A stretch of 64,000 nucleotides of DNA, taken from Climacteris rufus (taxonomy: Eukaryota; Chordata; Aves; Passeriformes; Climacteridae). Positions 12,446 through 27,510 of the stretch are shown piece by piece. The stretch lies in assembly GCA_013398175.1 (NCBI GenBank), contig VZRZ01005152.1, positions 818,010 to 882,009 on the forward strand, given 5' to 3'. Within the stretch, counting starts at the first letter, position 1. Every line of letters starts with the position of its first letter. The notes under the pieces were generated by a model, which worked only from the letters and a program-made list of their open reading frames with translations, was not told the DNA's origin and ran no database searches. Position numbers and translations under genes: made by a program.

Positions 12446-13324
12446 TACTAAAGTGGAGAACTATAACACTTTTTACATGAAGTATATTCATTCACATGCA
12501 AGAAAATTCACAGTATCTAGAGGGATGAAAGAGGTGATAGTGCTAAACTAAAACAGTAGAGTACAAAGACTGTTTTAATCTCTTAAACTAAATTCTTGTG
12601 GCATTATAAACAAACTGTAAACTGAAAGCAAACAACCTGTCAACTGAGGCAAGTGAGAACTACTCTTACAATCTGCATACAGCATCTTCATGGAATATTA
12701 TGTTCATTAATTTTTTCTATATATGTTTCATTGTGCTAGATGGGTATTATTTTATAGCATGAACATCAGAAATACACTAGAATTTCCCACTTTAGTGGCA
12801 TTCAGGCATGCACACTTTTGTCTTTGTGAAAACTTATGCAGCCCATTGATTAACCAACAGGAAAGAGATGCAGTTGGAGTATTTTCCTGACAGACGACAA
12901 ACAGTTGAGGCAATCCTGTTCAAAGAAAAAGATGGGAAACCTTTGGAAGCCATATGGAAAAGCTTTCAAGACAAAAACAGAAAGGCAGAGAAAACTCAAA
13001 CTCTCATAACTAGATAACTTTTTTATAATTACTTTCAACCCTTCTATCATATTGTATTTAATCTTGCTCAACATTGCTCTGCAGAATTTTTTGTGATATA
13101 TAGCATATTACAGTTTTAATTCTAAACTAGTGTCATCAGCTGAAAAGAGCTGGATCCCTGCAGCATAGCTTGTGGAAACCAGCAAAGAAATTAATATGGC
13201 CTAGTTAACTGTTTGCATACCCTGCAGTGCACATTTGCATAATAACTATGGCGTGGTCACAATTAACAGCTTTTCACATTTTAAGTAGAGCTGTAAGGCA
13301 GTCACTGACAGCACAGGATTAGAT

Positions 13325-13432
13325 ATATATTAATAATGTGATTAACAATATTATACAAATATGTTATATCGCTATTAGAATATAATATTATTAATATATT
13401 AGTATATATTAATATGCTATCTAAAATATTAT
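13325..13432. repeat. TAATAT-rich low-complexity tract
   Basis: A run built almost wholly of TAATA, ATATT and ATTAT words with many short self-complementary stretches. There is no regular unit, so this is low-complexity AT DNA rather than a clean microsatellite. Confidence 0.6.
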
Positions 13433-14433
13433 TTGTCTAAAATCTGTCTACTCTTGAATCTCACAGTAAAATTTTTTTTAAATTTGTTTTTTATTTTTCA
13501 ACTTGATTTATTTTCCTCCTTTAAAAAATTCCCAAAACATTAATCAGATCAGAATAAAATAATTTTCATGTTACTCCCACCAGAACCAAAAGACCAAGCA
13601 AAAATATTACAGAGGTTTTTTGTAAATGATTTAAAATTTTTGCATACTTTACAAACATTTTAAGAAGTAGCTAGTCAAGATTATTTAAGTGTTTTCCTTA
13701 CTGTTCTTTGTACAATGAACTTCCATTGTTTCAGTGTACAAAACACTGTCTTGTCTTGTTGAATACCATTCAGTGTTTTTCAACAGGATTTATTACTAGG
13801 AAGACATTTCAAAACGTTAAACCCCCAACAGGTAACTCTTCCTACTAGAATTGATTTTATTCTACAACCTCTTTGAGAAAAAGATGTCTCATGGGCCTTG
13901 AGTAGATGACAAAAAAGTGATAGTGAACAATTTGCTTTAATGAACTTAATTGTGAAATAAATTTTGCCCTCTGAAGTCCAATACATTTTTCCTCTTCAAG
14001 ATGATTTGTCTTTTCCTTGAAGGACCAATGCAAGTGCACCAGATACATAATGTATTGCAGTGAATATCAGAGCAGAAATCATTGCAGTCTTCTGGATGTG
14101 AGGTTTCTCTCTCTGAAGCAGAAGTCAGAATAGATTCATCCCTCTAGATCCCTCTTTTTCTTTAATTGTGCATTTAATAAAGTGTTTATAATTAAGCTAG
14201 GTATGAATTACATTACTCAAATTATGAGTAATTTAAATTCTTTGTTAAGACTTTCAACTAATATAAAGAGACAAAGCAGAGAGAGACTGCTGAATCCACA
14301 TTTTTTATCCTCTACGGTGTGACAGAAGACAGGAATTTGCCATGGAATGATGGTATGCCTATGTCACTGCATCCAATTGATAATGAGATGATGAGACATT
14401 GTCTCTGATTCACCATATAACAATTTCCCCAGA

Positions 14434-14522
14434 ACAGAATCATAGAATCACAAATCATGAAAGCCGGAAGGACCTCTGGAGATCATCTACTCCTATTCCC
14501 TGTTCAAAGCAGGGTTAACTTT
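14434..14522 (-). mobile_element. CR1 LINE 3' tail, antisense
   Basis: The plus strand reads AGAATCATAGAATCACA followed by GGAAGGACCTCTGGAGATCATCTAC. This is the reverse of a CR1 3' end, whose sense strand carries gatgatct, ccttcc and a repeated ATTCTATG tail. The piece is about 90 bp and 5'-truncated, as usual for CR1 insertions. Confidence 0.88.
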
Positions 14523-16880
14523 GCCATCAGAATTGGTTACTTGTTGGAATTAAAGGTGCAACCATACTTTATTAGAAATAAATTTTCCTCAAGAGAGTTT
14601 TCTGAATAGTTCTACCAAACTTTGATGGTCTAGAGTCTCTGTGGCAGGCTTACATGCAATTTGAAATAATATTTATAATTTCTTTCAAGTTCTTAGATAA
14701 AGCTTGGAGTCCTCCATTGTGTTGTTACGTTTAGCCTTCTGGAGTTTCGATCCTTTTTACCCCATTTGATGCAATTAACATGTTTTTATGAATACCTTCC
14801 TGATGCCAGCTTTTCTTATCCTGCTTTTTAGCTCTACTGGTTTAGACATATCTTTTAAATATGTATTTAACGTAAGCATCTGATACAATATTTTGAAACA
14901 GTCACATGCAAAAATTTTTAGAGAGTGTTTTCTTTTTAATTAGTGACCTTTTTAAAATTAAGAACAATTACTAACTTTCTATGGCTTTCATCACTACATC
15001 AAAGATACTTCTCTAATATCAACACGGCTGATGCTATAATACACTCCTTGACAACAGCATGCAACAGACCTTGTGCACTGCTCAGATTTAAATCAGGAAA
15101 TTACTCCACTTTCTTAAAAACTGCTCCAAAACCCAGTCATTTACAGGATCTAAATATATGGGTTTAACATTGGATAAATTTATGCTACAAAGGTAAAAGA
15201 AAAAATCCATTTTTCTCTGACGTTTCTGATCCACTTCAGAAAGTCAAAGCCATTGCAATCACCCTGGTCAGGACAATGGCAATATTGTGTTTAATATTAT
15301 CAATTAAATTGATACTGTTAATAAGATTGTTATTCTTCTGTTTAGATTGCACGTTTCAGTCCATGAGCATGTTGATATAATTGCTGAGTTGCTGATACAA
15401 CTGCTTTATCAACCTGTCTTTACAGTAAACTTCTGTTAACAAACACGTGGCGTCACTTGCACGTCCTATTCTGTCTTTCCCATATGTTTCTAACTTCATG
15501 TTACCCACTGACTGTTTTGCTTCTGTTATGACTTTATGCCTTGCAGAACTTAGTATAACTTTAATTTCCTCTTAAATGGTGGAGGAGGAAACCAGGAATT
15601 TACATATGTTCACTTCCCAGCTACAGAATATGCTATGCATTGGTACTGCCTCCCAGTCAGGAATTCTCCACCTGTGCAGCTTCCACTGATTCATCCTCTT
15701 TTGCAAGTTGTCTGCTAGTCTATGATTCCTTTTAATAATATTTAAGGGAAATACAGATCATAGTTTGCCCACCTCAAAGAAAGTCTTGCTGGATGTCATC
15801 AGTGGAGCAAATTTTAGAAAACTAAAAAGTCTTGTCTTAAAATATTTGCTCAGGATATGAGAAATCCAAAGGACACTGGTGTAGTCCATTGAAGCAACTG
15901 GAGTCAAATTCAGGGTAACAGTCAAGCCCAGATCCTAAAAAGCTCCTTATCTCAGCATCCAGCAATAGCTCAACTGAAAATGTGAATTCCAGTGAACTCC
16001 CAAACTTCAAACTGCTTTAATGTTTTACAGTCTGGAGTGGTTACACACAACGTGCTCAGAAGTCATGCAAATGCTGATAGTGACAAGCACATAAAGACAA
16101 TTCCATTGCCACAATTTTCAGTCTTCACTCCATGACTTGGCACATGTTCTCCTCTGCCTTACTCATAATGATAAACAAGTCCAGAAAGAAAGAATAAAGA
16201 TTTCTGCTGCAGAAGAAGGAAAGATGGTGAGAGAACAGTGCAACACCGCTTGCAGTGCAAAGGGGAAAAGCAACTCCCATTGCTCATGCTGGAAAGGGAT
16301 GCTAAATCACAGGGAACAAACTCTCTTACTCAGTGCCTCAGGAATACCTGATCCACAAACTGTGGCCTGAAAGTTAAACATAGCAATTCACAGATTTTTT
16401 TCAGTTTCGTTTATAAGAATTGTAAAGTTCTGCACCTTATCAGTATGTTCCAAATACTAGAATGAATCAAAGGGCATGATTATCCAACACTTCTACGTTA
16501 CTTTTTATCATGTATGAGCAGAAATAAGAATGAGAAAAAAGAATGAACTATGAATGCAGAAAAGGCTACTGTTAAAAAAATCTTTCCTGGTAGTACTAAT
16601 AAGCCTGTTTTCTCTAATTAAAACCTCAAATTTATTCCTGAATGAGATATAATACATAATACACTCTTATAAAATCCCACAATAATAAATAGCCTTCTTA
16701 ATCAATAAATAATATATTTTGACATGGAAGTTACAAAATAAAAACCAAGAAAGAAAACTAAATGAACTGGAAGAATAAGTGAGTAACACTATAGTTAAAT
16801 CTAACACTAATTGTAAGAGGAACTTCAGCTGCCTGTGTTTGTATAGGGAAGTCTTTAAACAATTAGCGTGAGTTCTCAAG

Positions 16881-16900
16881 CACCTGTCTTGAGACAGGTG
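16881..16900. promoter_or_regulatory. 20-bp palindrome with paired E-boxes
   Basis: CACCTGTCT (16881-16889) and AGACAGGTG (16892-16900) are perfect inverted copies separated by TG. Each arm carries an E-box (CACCTG or CAGGTG), a core bound by ZEB, SNAIL and MyoD-type factors. It lies in probable intron 1 of a muscle gene. Function is not shown by sequence alone. Confidence 0.4.
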
Positions 16901-19900
16901 GAAGAAAGGAAAATATTAGGCAAGGAAGGCTGAGAGCCATCTTGTTCTTATGGAAAGGCTACCAGAGACACCCTTCTTTGTCCCCTTATAGTTTAATAAA
17001 AATCCCACCTATATGAAAAATAAGAACAGTGTGCATTTAGTTGATTTTATAAAGGGCTTTCACACTAAAAAGGACAAAACTAAAACACACAGGGATGTCT
17101 TGAGGATTTAATAAGTTTTCCAACTCAAATTTATAAAATGATAGTTTGAAGAGAATTGTAAGAATAATTAATACCCCATCCTCTCTTATTTTGATAATTT
17201 CATCCTTCCAGGTATCAAAGGACTTTTCTTAAGTGAAAGTGGAAGGTTTCCCCTTGGGTTGTCATTCCTTACAAGTAGTAAAGACTTACAATGCAATCCA
17301 CATATTATCTGACACTTCAAGAAGAGAAATGAAGAGAAAGTGGCTGTCAAATTTACAGAACTTTTGCTATAATCTACCAGATGTAGTTTTTGTTCACTAG
17401 GATTTTAGTTCTTTCATTCAGTGACAGCTAAATTATTTCCTTATTCAGAAGAGACATGCACATTACACTGTATGCAGATAAAACCTTTCATTCAGTCTTT
17501 ATTATAGTAATTTATTAGCATTGAATTCTTAAGGTCATTAGCAATTACTTATTGACTAAAATTCTGAATAAAACATGAAATTACAGAATTTGCTAAAATT
17601 TTAGATATGTGAAATCCAACTATGTGAAATCCAGCTATGTTAGATACCAAACAAGGATGTGATAGCTACAGACTACTGTATATAAATTGTGTACTGTGAT
17701 CTATCCCAGACATCCAATTTTATACTATTACTAAAAAAAATAATTAAATCAGGCAAGACAAAAATCAGTTGAAATCAGAAATTAACCATCTCAATTAAGA
17801 CCACATATTTAGTCAGACCAATATTTAGCAACATCTTACTGTGTATCTATCTACCCAAGTCAGTCAGTAATACTTGAGGAAATTACCAAGATAGTAAAAT
17901 GTGTGGTGAACAAGAATGCCATGTGTTACACAGTTTCAAACTTTCTTCTTAGAAAAATGTCAATGCTTTTATAAAAGGGAATAATTCCTCTATAAAATGT
18001 TTTATCAGCTTGCACAGAGGAAGGGAACTGTTTTGCATCATGTGGTAGCTTCATAGGGCTATAAAACTAAAATTTATGTTTTTCCTTAGATTTGCATGTA
18101 AGGCACAAAAGAGGTCATTCTAGTGGAAAAAAAATCTGAAATATGCTCTGACATTTATAGATTCATTTTTCTTAATTCCTTGCAACAGCCTTTTCAATAA
18201 TAACTCCAAACAGTAAAATATTTGAAATTTCTAGCAAAGATAAAACATACTTGTGTTCTTTAAATATATGTTTCTGTTTTGTATTAGAAATTTGAAGGCA
18301 AACAATTTGACATTTTAGACATTTAATGAAATTAAATTTTAATGAAATTCAAACTTTTACTCTTGATACCATATTTTTACACCACAAGCTGTTGTGCCTG
18401 CAAAAGCAATACATTCAGACCTTCTAGAAAGCACCAGACAAAAAATGACATGTGAGTCTGCTGTTCATTTCCAGGAGTGCTCTACAGAAGTATTCCTGTA
18501 TTCTCCATTGTACATTAAACTCTCTATTGTCCTCCAGAGAAAAACCCTTTCACTTGGATTTACAATATCATAGCCAAGTCCAGAAAATTACAGCACTTGG
18601 GATACAACTACAGAAAATACATACTTTTAAGACAATGACTTTGTTCTTTAAGAAAAACTGTTTTTCACATGGCATTACAACAGACTAGGAAGATGTCCAC
18701 AATACCTTTGGAAGTCTAAGCTTATGGAAAATTATTCTGTTCAATGGTTGTAACTTAAAACATTCTTCCCCAAATCCTTGCAAACATCCCATAGTCTCTG
18801 TTTGCTTACTTCACATTTTACCTATTCATAAGAGACTCTTCCTGTACAATCCTTTATAACCGTTTATAGACACAATGAAGGTCACATTTTGGCTTAAACT
18901 GACATTATTGCTTTTTTGCTTATTCAAAATATCAAGATAGGGATAATCTGCCTGGGGGTAGTCTCTGACAATGACAAAATTCATCCTGTTTGCATAGAAA
19001 AATTAATAGGAATTGTATAATATTTGAAGATGCATGTGTGTTTCCCATCACTATTCGAGTCTGTACTCAGGGTCTTGGACAAATGGAAAGTGGGGATATA
19101 TTGTAGAAGTAAAGCTAAAATCATGCAGTTAACAATACCTAAATATATCAGAAGTTCTTGGGGCAGAAAATTAAGATGAAGCCATATTTGGTGCAATCTT
19201 GCTTCTTTTACCAGAAAGACATGTGAGGAACTATCTGCCTTCTGAACATGAGTGAATACCATCTGGCCCTGGTGACAGAAAAATCATTATTATCAATTTT
19301 ATTGATCTGTCCCAAAATATCTTCTACTGATGTTTTTCATTTGGGACATTTTTTCAGAGCCATCCTCCAGAATGAAAGGGCACATACAGAAATTTCCCAG
19401 ACCTCCTCAGTGGGGGACATTGATGTTAACTCCTTTAGTATTTTCTTTTTGATATCTCTGTTCAGGCACATAAAATGTAAATATTCAGTGTATATCAAGT
19501 ACTCAAATATACAGTGTTAATATTCAAAACCAAATACAAGTCAATTAACAAAAAAACAAGACAAAGGAACTGAATGAATACTGTTGACTGCATGAACACA
19601 CCTCAAAATACTCTTGTAAAGTATCAGGTTAGATATTCAAAGCTTCAATCATCAAAAATATTATTCACAGCATTTGATAATTTTAAACACCAATGGGAAA
19701 TAATTATTAGAAGTTATCCAACTTTGGACATCTTCTGCTGAGGAAGATATTAAAGTCTACCTCGTCTGGCCATTTTGCTAAAATGCATGGAGAAAAAATA
19801 AAATCACTATCAAGACAGTGATTCAAGTATGCCTAGGTACATACAAAGTCATTCAGGAAGTACCACAAAGCAAAATTCATATCTCTATGGTCTAAATACT

Positions 19901-20980
19901 ACTTTAACACCTACCAAAGCTAACTTGTGAGACCCCAGAGTGTCCCAACACAGGAATTCTTAGATGTTACAAAAAGCCACACAACGTGAGGGACTGGTCC
20001 TCACTACCTCTGATCATGAAGTAGGTCAGATACGGTACTTGAACATAGAGGACATCATCTTTCATGAACACAGCAATAATATTCTGAAACAAATTCAGAA
20101 TTTGTGTTGGGAGGTGTTTCACCTGGGAGGAGTGCTGAGAAAGAGCAAACTCAAAGCCCAGTTTATGCTCATCACTTAAATCAGCAGCAAAGATGAAGCT
20201 GCAATTAGCAGCAGGTTACAAAGGGAATAAAAACAGACTAGGGTACAGGGCCTGTGTATGTTTGCTGTTGCTTTTAGTTGTTTCTAAAAATCCTTTAAAA
20301 CCAGCAAAGAAACAGTGAAAGCTTAATTAAGAATTTGTACAGAAGTAGTGATGAGGCCTAGTTCTATAGAGATTTGTATGTCTTGTTCAAGTATCCACAT
20401 CAATGCAGTAATCTTGTTACCTTTGCTCTAACCAAATCCTTTATAAAAATTTCCTGAGCCAAATATAACATGTATCAGTACTAGTGAGCTTGAATTGTGT
20501 GTTCTGATCGAGTAGATACTATTCACATGCCAACAAAATGTACCAGGACAGTCTTCCTCTCAGGAGGGCATTATCTCACAAGAAACTTTCACTAAACTTG
20601 AAAACACTTCATTACCCTGAAAACCTCTATGCCTTTATTTTATCATACTCAAATTTGACTGCAAAGCCAAAAAAGATAGCAGGGGGCAGGGGGAAGGGTA
20701 TCAACTTTGAGGTGAACAACAGTAAGTTGAATTCTGTCACTTTAATTAAAAAAAAATCAACTAGAATGAATTATCAATAGGCAGCAACAATTTGTAAAGA
20801 AATATTTTACACAGCTTTTACAAACAGATTATATTTTAAAATACAATCTTTTCTCTGCAAGAGTGAAACATTTTGTAAATAACATAACAAAATCCAAAAT
20901 CCAATGCAAAAATATTAGAAAATGTAAAAACCGATGTAATCAGAATTGTTTTTCCAATTTTGTTGCAGTTGCTTTGTGTT

Positions 20981-21040
20981 ACTATATCCTACTAGATCTA
21001 TCTACACAGATAGATCTATATACATAGTAGGGTATATAGA
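20981..21040. repeat. Cruciform-prone AT-rich palindrome
   Basis: TAGATCTATCT (20993-21003) and AGATAGATCTA (21008-21018) are perfect 11-base inverted arms with an ACAC loop. The stem extends outward imperfectly: TATATCCTACT (20983-20993) is nearly the inverse of AGTAGGGTATA (21027-21037). Related GATA/TAGAT words continue to about 21075, so the palindrome sits in a degenerate tetranucleotide-like tract. Confidence 0.7.
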
Positions 21041-24000
21041 TATCTACCTACTAGATATAGGTATCCTATTAGATCCCATTTGATAACTTCAAATTGACCC
21101 ACAGAAATATTTAATAACACTTTTTATATCTTATGTATTAAATTAAAATCATAAAAGGGATTACATTGGGGCAGATTATTTTTGAAGCTAACCACAACTC
21201 ATCTGTTTGCTTTTTGACTTGAAATGTACACACTGATTACATTTTACATCTTTTACATGCATAATCAAATATCTTATTCTGTACTGGAAAGAGAATGAAC
21301 CTAAGTTAAATGTTAGATTAAGTTTTGCCAATATTAAATATTGATAATTTTGCACTGCATTAACATCTTTCCAGTAAAAATAGATAATCTGTATTATATG
21401 TAATTTCACAAAAATTATTTTGCCTATAAACTTCAGTTTACTTATTTGTCCAAAAGACAAACAGTATTTGCTGTGTTTTTGACTGCAATTTAAAGTTTAT
21501 CAAAAGAATTGATAGTTTCTAATATGCACCATTGTACTAAGTGTTTCTAATCATACTTAAAAAACCATCTTCTCTAGATAAACACAGTAATTTCAATTGA
21601 AATAATATTCCTTCATAAAAAGAGAAAAAAACCAAAGTCACAATTTTAAGAAATAGGAAATCTGGATCAATAGTTCAAAGGATAAATCAATATACTTTTG
21701 CAGTACAACCTGTATAGTTTTAAAGTTATTTCAGAAGTACTTATTTAGCATACTACTTATTTGGAAAGAACATCTAAGAACTCCCTTTAAGTCATCACAT
21801 GCAAACTTTTATTATATCGGGTCAGCAGTAATACACTTAACATGGGTGATTAAACAGAATTCTGGCTACTTCTGGCTTTTAAGTCTCTGGGTGCCATGAA
21901 TGTTAAGAGAAGAAGTTTATCTGAGTACCTGACAAGATGGATTCATCCCATGCTGTTTGTGTTGCCATTTAAATTGTTGTTCTCAATTAATATTTTTTTG
22001 TTCTGTATTGTTACTGTACAACTTGGCTGCTCTCAATTTACGTTCAATTCCTCGTTTATGATCAATGCATGGTATCACAGGAAAAAAACCCTACAAAGTT
22101 TTACTTTAACACATACTGAAGTTAAACTTTGCAGACAGGATCTGGTAGTTTGTCAGTTTGAGTTGCAGAGAAAATAAGGTTTCTGCATACAAAATCTCAT
22201 TTCTTAAGGGCCATTAAATGGAAATAAGCACTGTTTTGTGGCCTTCGATTTCCCCTCACTGGAGATAACACCAGAAATCTCCAAACACTAGTAGGCAAAA
22301 ACTTTAAAAATTTTTTGTTGTCATTTGTCATGCTTTTTCTGGTTATTTTTATACCTAAAAGTGTGACACATAGGCCAGAATTGCAAAGCTAACTCAGGGG
22401 AAGAAATGGGAAAATAATCTTCACTGAGGTTATTGAGCACATCAAAAGACTCAAAATTCCTTATAAATGTGAAGAAAATTAAAGCAATCCCTCTGATGGA
22501 GGCAAATCATGAAAGAATTTCTGCTATCATAACCTTGTGTGTATGTTTACCAGACAAAGAATAACTTCAGATACTTTTTAAAAAAGGAATTATGTGTTTT
22601 TCTATTTAAAAATATTCTTTTAAAAAGAAAGATTTATTTTTAATTTCCATGTATGTGATAGAAGAGCTTACTGTCATATAACAATGATTACCAGCAGCGA
22701 GGACAAAATGTATCTTGGAGATACAGTGTTTCTAAAGTAAGTCCTGCTTTGAGGAAGCTTTTAGCAAAAGCCCTTTAACATTATCCTCAATGTTGTTTGC
22801 AGGAAAAGTATTTCATTTCATCAAAGCTGGGAAGAGGTACCAGCCATGAGAGCAAAAAGAAATAGCTCTATTTAAGCACAGAAAGATGTGCATGGCATAA
22901 GTTTTTCTTCTTTTTCTTTGTCTTGCTGCTGCTTTTATGAAAGTGCTACTTCCAGGTAGAATGCTGTTATCTCTTGTCAGGTGTAGTTTCAGTTCATATA
23001 GTAGACTTCAGCACAATTACAAAATAATTCATTTTTGTGGTGCTTTTCTGTGTTGGCTAAAAGGCAGCTTATTTAGCCTTAATAAATGATTTCATGTAGT
23101 AAATGGAGTTATACTCCTATTCTGCTATTCTGTGCAGTTTCTTTTCTTTGTTCTGTTTTTTTTTTAATTTTTTTTTAATAGTGAAATAAAAATACTCAAA
23201 AGAGGAATAGAACCAGATGGACAGGCCAGAGATGAAAATTAATCTTCAAGTCTTCCCTCCCTAATTCAAGTGATTGATCACATATATACTTTAAAATACA
23301 TGATAGAATAATTTGACCTTGCATCAGAAAAGTAACAACTGTACCTTTTTGATAAGTCACATGTAGCTAAACTAAACAATCAAAATTCACTTTTCAGTAG
23401 CAACGGAAGCAAAATGCTTTCCTATGTATACGGTGTCTCTTTACAAACATTAAACCTCTGCCCTTTTCTGATGAATGCTAAATGTCAATGACTACAAACT
23501 TCTGTTGCATTGAAATCCTGGACATAACAACTTTATTACTCATTTTTAGTTACATGGGGGAAAACCCAATTAATTTAAATATGTGTTAGACACATAAGGA
23601 AATCATCAAAAGACTTGCACTGCAGAAGCCTTTTTTGGTGATGTTGACTCCAACTGTTTAGGCAGCAACCATCTCTAAGTTTCTCCAGCAACCCTGACAT
23701 AGCAATAATGCAATGCAAGAAACTCAAAAAATTAAGAACTTGGAAAAACGTATAAATACTGCTTTTGCTCAGTATAACAGTTCTTGGATTAAAACCTGTA
23801 AGAAAGACATAGCTGGTCTTTTCTTTCAGTTAGCTGTAAAAACAAATGGAGCGTGAACAAACCTCCAAGTACATGTTTAGTTTGTATGCATTCCAAAATA
23901 AACTAAAAGGAAAATCTCTTATTTGGCATAACTTATGTACTCCTTGTAGCTCAAAGTAGAATTTTTCATACAAAGTATTTAATAAAAAATGGAAATCAGC

Positions 24001-27000
24001 AGATACTACTAAAATCCTAAACTTTAATTGAAAGTTGATTTACTGATGTAAATCAAATAGTGTAATCTGAAATGTAGGATTTATTTTTGGCCTATTTCTT
24101 AATTTTAAAGGTTCTAATTTGAGTAACTAGAAAACAATTTATATTTAAATCAAATAACAAGCACATAACCTTCTCCAGAAAATATGTCTATAGGTTCTAA
24201 AGTTATTCTTTGGGCATACACATGAAGAGGCATTCATAGAGCACAAGTATAACTGGTCTTCTTAAACTCCAATTAGATGTTGTTTGTTCCTCAGATATAG
24301 ACAGTAGTGCCTGACACATCAATCAGTTGAGATATCAGCAGAGAACCAACCCAAAATATTAAAATAAAACAAAAATAAAAAAGGAAAAAAAGGAATACTG
24401 TAGCAGGGAAGTCTAATAACAATGTCACTATGCTATTTGCTATCTATGCATCTACTGCAGTAGTATTTGCAGTTTTGACCACAAATAATGAGCAACAGTC
24501 TAGCTCCAGAGCTTTGAAATTTTTAACTGCAGTTTGTGAAAATAAATTAAAAGCGTTATGAACAATTTCCTAAATTGCTCCTTGTAGACCCAAAGAAAAC
24601 TGCAGCTCATGCTGAAGCGCTAGTTTTAATACGCAGTAAAAAAAATTCTTTGTGTCTTTTGTGAATGCTCAGATCACTTATTCCATGCACTTTAGGGTGG
24701 ATTAGGGCCCAATTTCAAGAGATAACTTACTTCACTTCAGTGAAGGGACCACCAACCCTGAAAATCACTTCACACTCTAACAAAGCCTTTACTTGGAACA
24801 GCAAGCTTCACAACAGCATAAGTAAGAGGGCCAACATATGTTTAAAAACATCCTGACCTCCTATGTTTGGCAGATGATCTCCATTGACAGTCAGAGGCAG
24901 GCAGCAAAAGTGTTTATATTTTCATCAAAACCATCTGATAATTGTCCCTACAATAAATGAACATATCACTATCCCAGAACAGTGGTGGTGATGTCTTATG
25001 CAAGGATTTCTCTAAGAGGAGAAAGAGCTGCAAATCAGGCTTTCCTAAACTCAAATTCCGGAAAAGTATCCAAGTCTCTAATTGCAAAATAAAGATAAAT
25101 GATGCTAGATCTTAGTGTCAGCAGGTTCCCCCAGTGCAAGTTTGGAGGTGATTTGCCTCTCTGCCATCTGGGCAACTAAACTCTACCTAAGATAGATTTT
25201 GATTCCTTACTTGGCAATGAAGAACAATCTTACACACATTTCTGGGAGGTAATCACTTTTCAGAAAGTTTTAGTTCAACATAAGGACAACTGAGAGATTT
25301 TTGTCAGCCTCTAGTGTACAAAAGCAGAGCGTCCTCAAGGCTTTAGAATCTATCATTTCAATTTAAAGAAAATGCTGGACAAATTCAACTGAAATTTAAA
25401 ATCATCTGCCATAATGTTGAGATCTCTTTTGGTAGGAAAAAATTGTCTTATAAATGTTTTTGGTTTTTTTAGCTGTGAATTAACAAAATGTGAAATCAGA
25501 CAGGTAAAAAAGAAAAAAGTCTCCACATTATAATTTAATTACAGTAAATTAAATACTGTGAGTAGACATTTGGGGATAAAAGAAAACGTTTAAGTAATGT
25601 GTACACTCAAGAAACAAACATGACATGTATAAATGGAGATTGTAAAATATGGGGAGAAAGAGGAAGTGACCAGGGAATGCTGAACAAAGTTAAAAACAAG
25701 AAGGAAAAGGCACCAAAAGATGGAATCTTCTGATAATGCAAAGGAATAGAGATTAATTTTGCTTTCTGTTGCCTTTGCTTTCCTTATTTTGCATTGTAGC
25801 CATTTATATGCTTCACTTACTAAACAATCCTAAATCAAAGCTTATGTCTACATAATTTTTGAATGCTAGCTTTAAATTTTTTCCTGAGTTAAACCCATTG
25901 GTTACTAGGTATCTGAGGATTTCTGGTACAGGAAGACAGTCGTATTAATGTTCCTAATGAGACAGTATTTTAGATGTTTTCAATATGGCTAAAGGGATAC
26001 AGTTTTGTCTTCCACAAACATGACTAAAATCAGTTAAAACAAATCACCAAGTGTGAATCACAATACTATCAGTTCAATAGATGTTTAACAAAAAGCAAAA
26101 TTAAAATGTAAGAATATATATTTTAAAAAGCAAGTAGTCTCACAGATTGTGAAAGTTGTTACTAACAGAATTTCAACAAAACATTCAATTCAGAAAGAAT
26201 GTAGGGTATTTAGATAAATACAGTGGTTTTATCAATATAGCTTAGAAAAGTTTTTTTTTTCCCCTGTTATGACAATACATTAATAGTCTTATACAACTTT
26301 CTGAATATAAGAATTGCATTTCTGTTTTTGGAAGCAATATCTTCACACACATGCATTGAATATAATTATTAAATGACTCATGAAATCATGCAAAATGAGA
26401 TACTATTTTGTAGTACAGTTCTGTGTTTAAGCAAGATAACAGTTTTCAGAAGACTTCCTCAGTACTTTCATTAAATGAGAAACGCCTAACATAACATAAC
26501 GAAACTAAAACTAGAGTGTTTCAGGCAAGAGAATGTTGGGGTTAAAAGAAAAATCTTTTATTTTACTAAATAGTAGGGTGAAAAAATCAGTAAAGTTTTT
26601 TGGTGCATAGGCCCTTCATCAGGTCTGTTTGAGCACTTGAGATGAGAAAAATAACCTGAAAAGTAGCATGGCCAGCACAGGACTATAATTTCTTATCTTA
26701 GTCTTGCTGCCCATCCTACAAAGAGTTTGGCTCCACCTCCATAAAATTCTATGACACACCCACCCATACTACACAAAACTTGGCTCTGGGTACCCTCTGG
26801 GTAAGCTTTTACCACTTCAGCCCTCAGATGTGGCTTTTTATACAACCAGAAGATATGCTAGAAGATATGCTTGTGGTGTAACACGAAGGCACAAGGTGTA
26901 TCAGGATACTGTAACGTGACTGTGGAGGGAACCAAACCTGACAGTGCCTTCTCTGTCTCAGCCACGCTGGCTTTTGGGATTGTTCACCAGGCTCACTTTG

Positions 27001-27510
27001 TCTGGCGCTCAGGCCAAACTCAAATCAACCTCTTCTTGCTACACATACTGAAATCTGTCTTATCATTTTGTTATCCCTGCTGTGAAAACTTTCACTCAGG
27101 CAATCAATAACTACAGCCTTTTCTGGCAGTCACACAAATATCCTCCTGTCACTTTTCAGCTCACAGGGGAATGCTGATAATAAACTAATACTCACTGTTA
27201 GTGTTTTAGCTTTAAGTTCTGAAGGCATCTATTTCCTTCCTTGTATTTCCAAGTAAAATTCAAGTCAAATATTACAGTTAATTCTCACTGATTTAAGGGA
27301 ACTTTATGTGGCTTGAAAATACTGCCAGCTACCAATCTCACATATTTATTAAACTGTGATGCCCTCCTCCTTCATGAAATCTGAAACACTGCAGATTGGA
27401 CCAGCTAGTAAGACAGCCAGGGGACTAAACAAAACCAGTAGGTAAAAAATAATAACAATAAAGGGAATACTCAGGAAAATCTGAACAAATTCCGAGAATG
27501 CTAGAAAAAA

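Noticed and set aside
11986..12551. 164- and 113-codon plus-strand frames
   Set aside because: Both run through the ERVL-type LTR, whose lower AT content leaves frames open by chance; no retroviral protein domain is present and LTRs are not expected to code.
26570..26640. Sequence with CCCTTCATCAGGTCTG as a DNA-transposon end
   Set aside because: Resembles words found in several transposon termini, but no inverted partner or target duplication was found.
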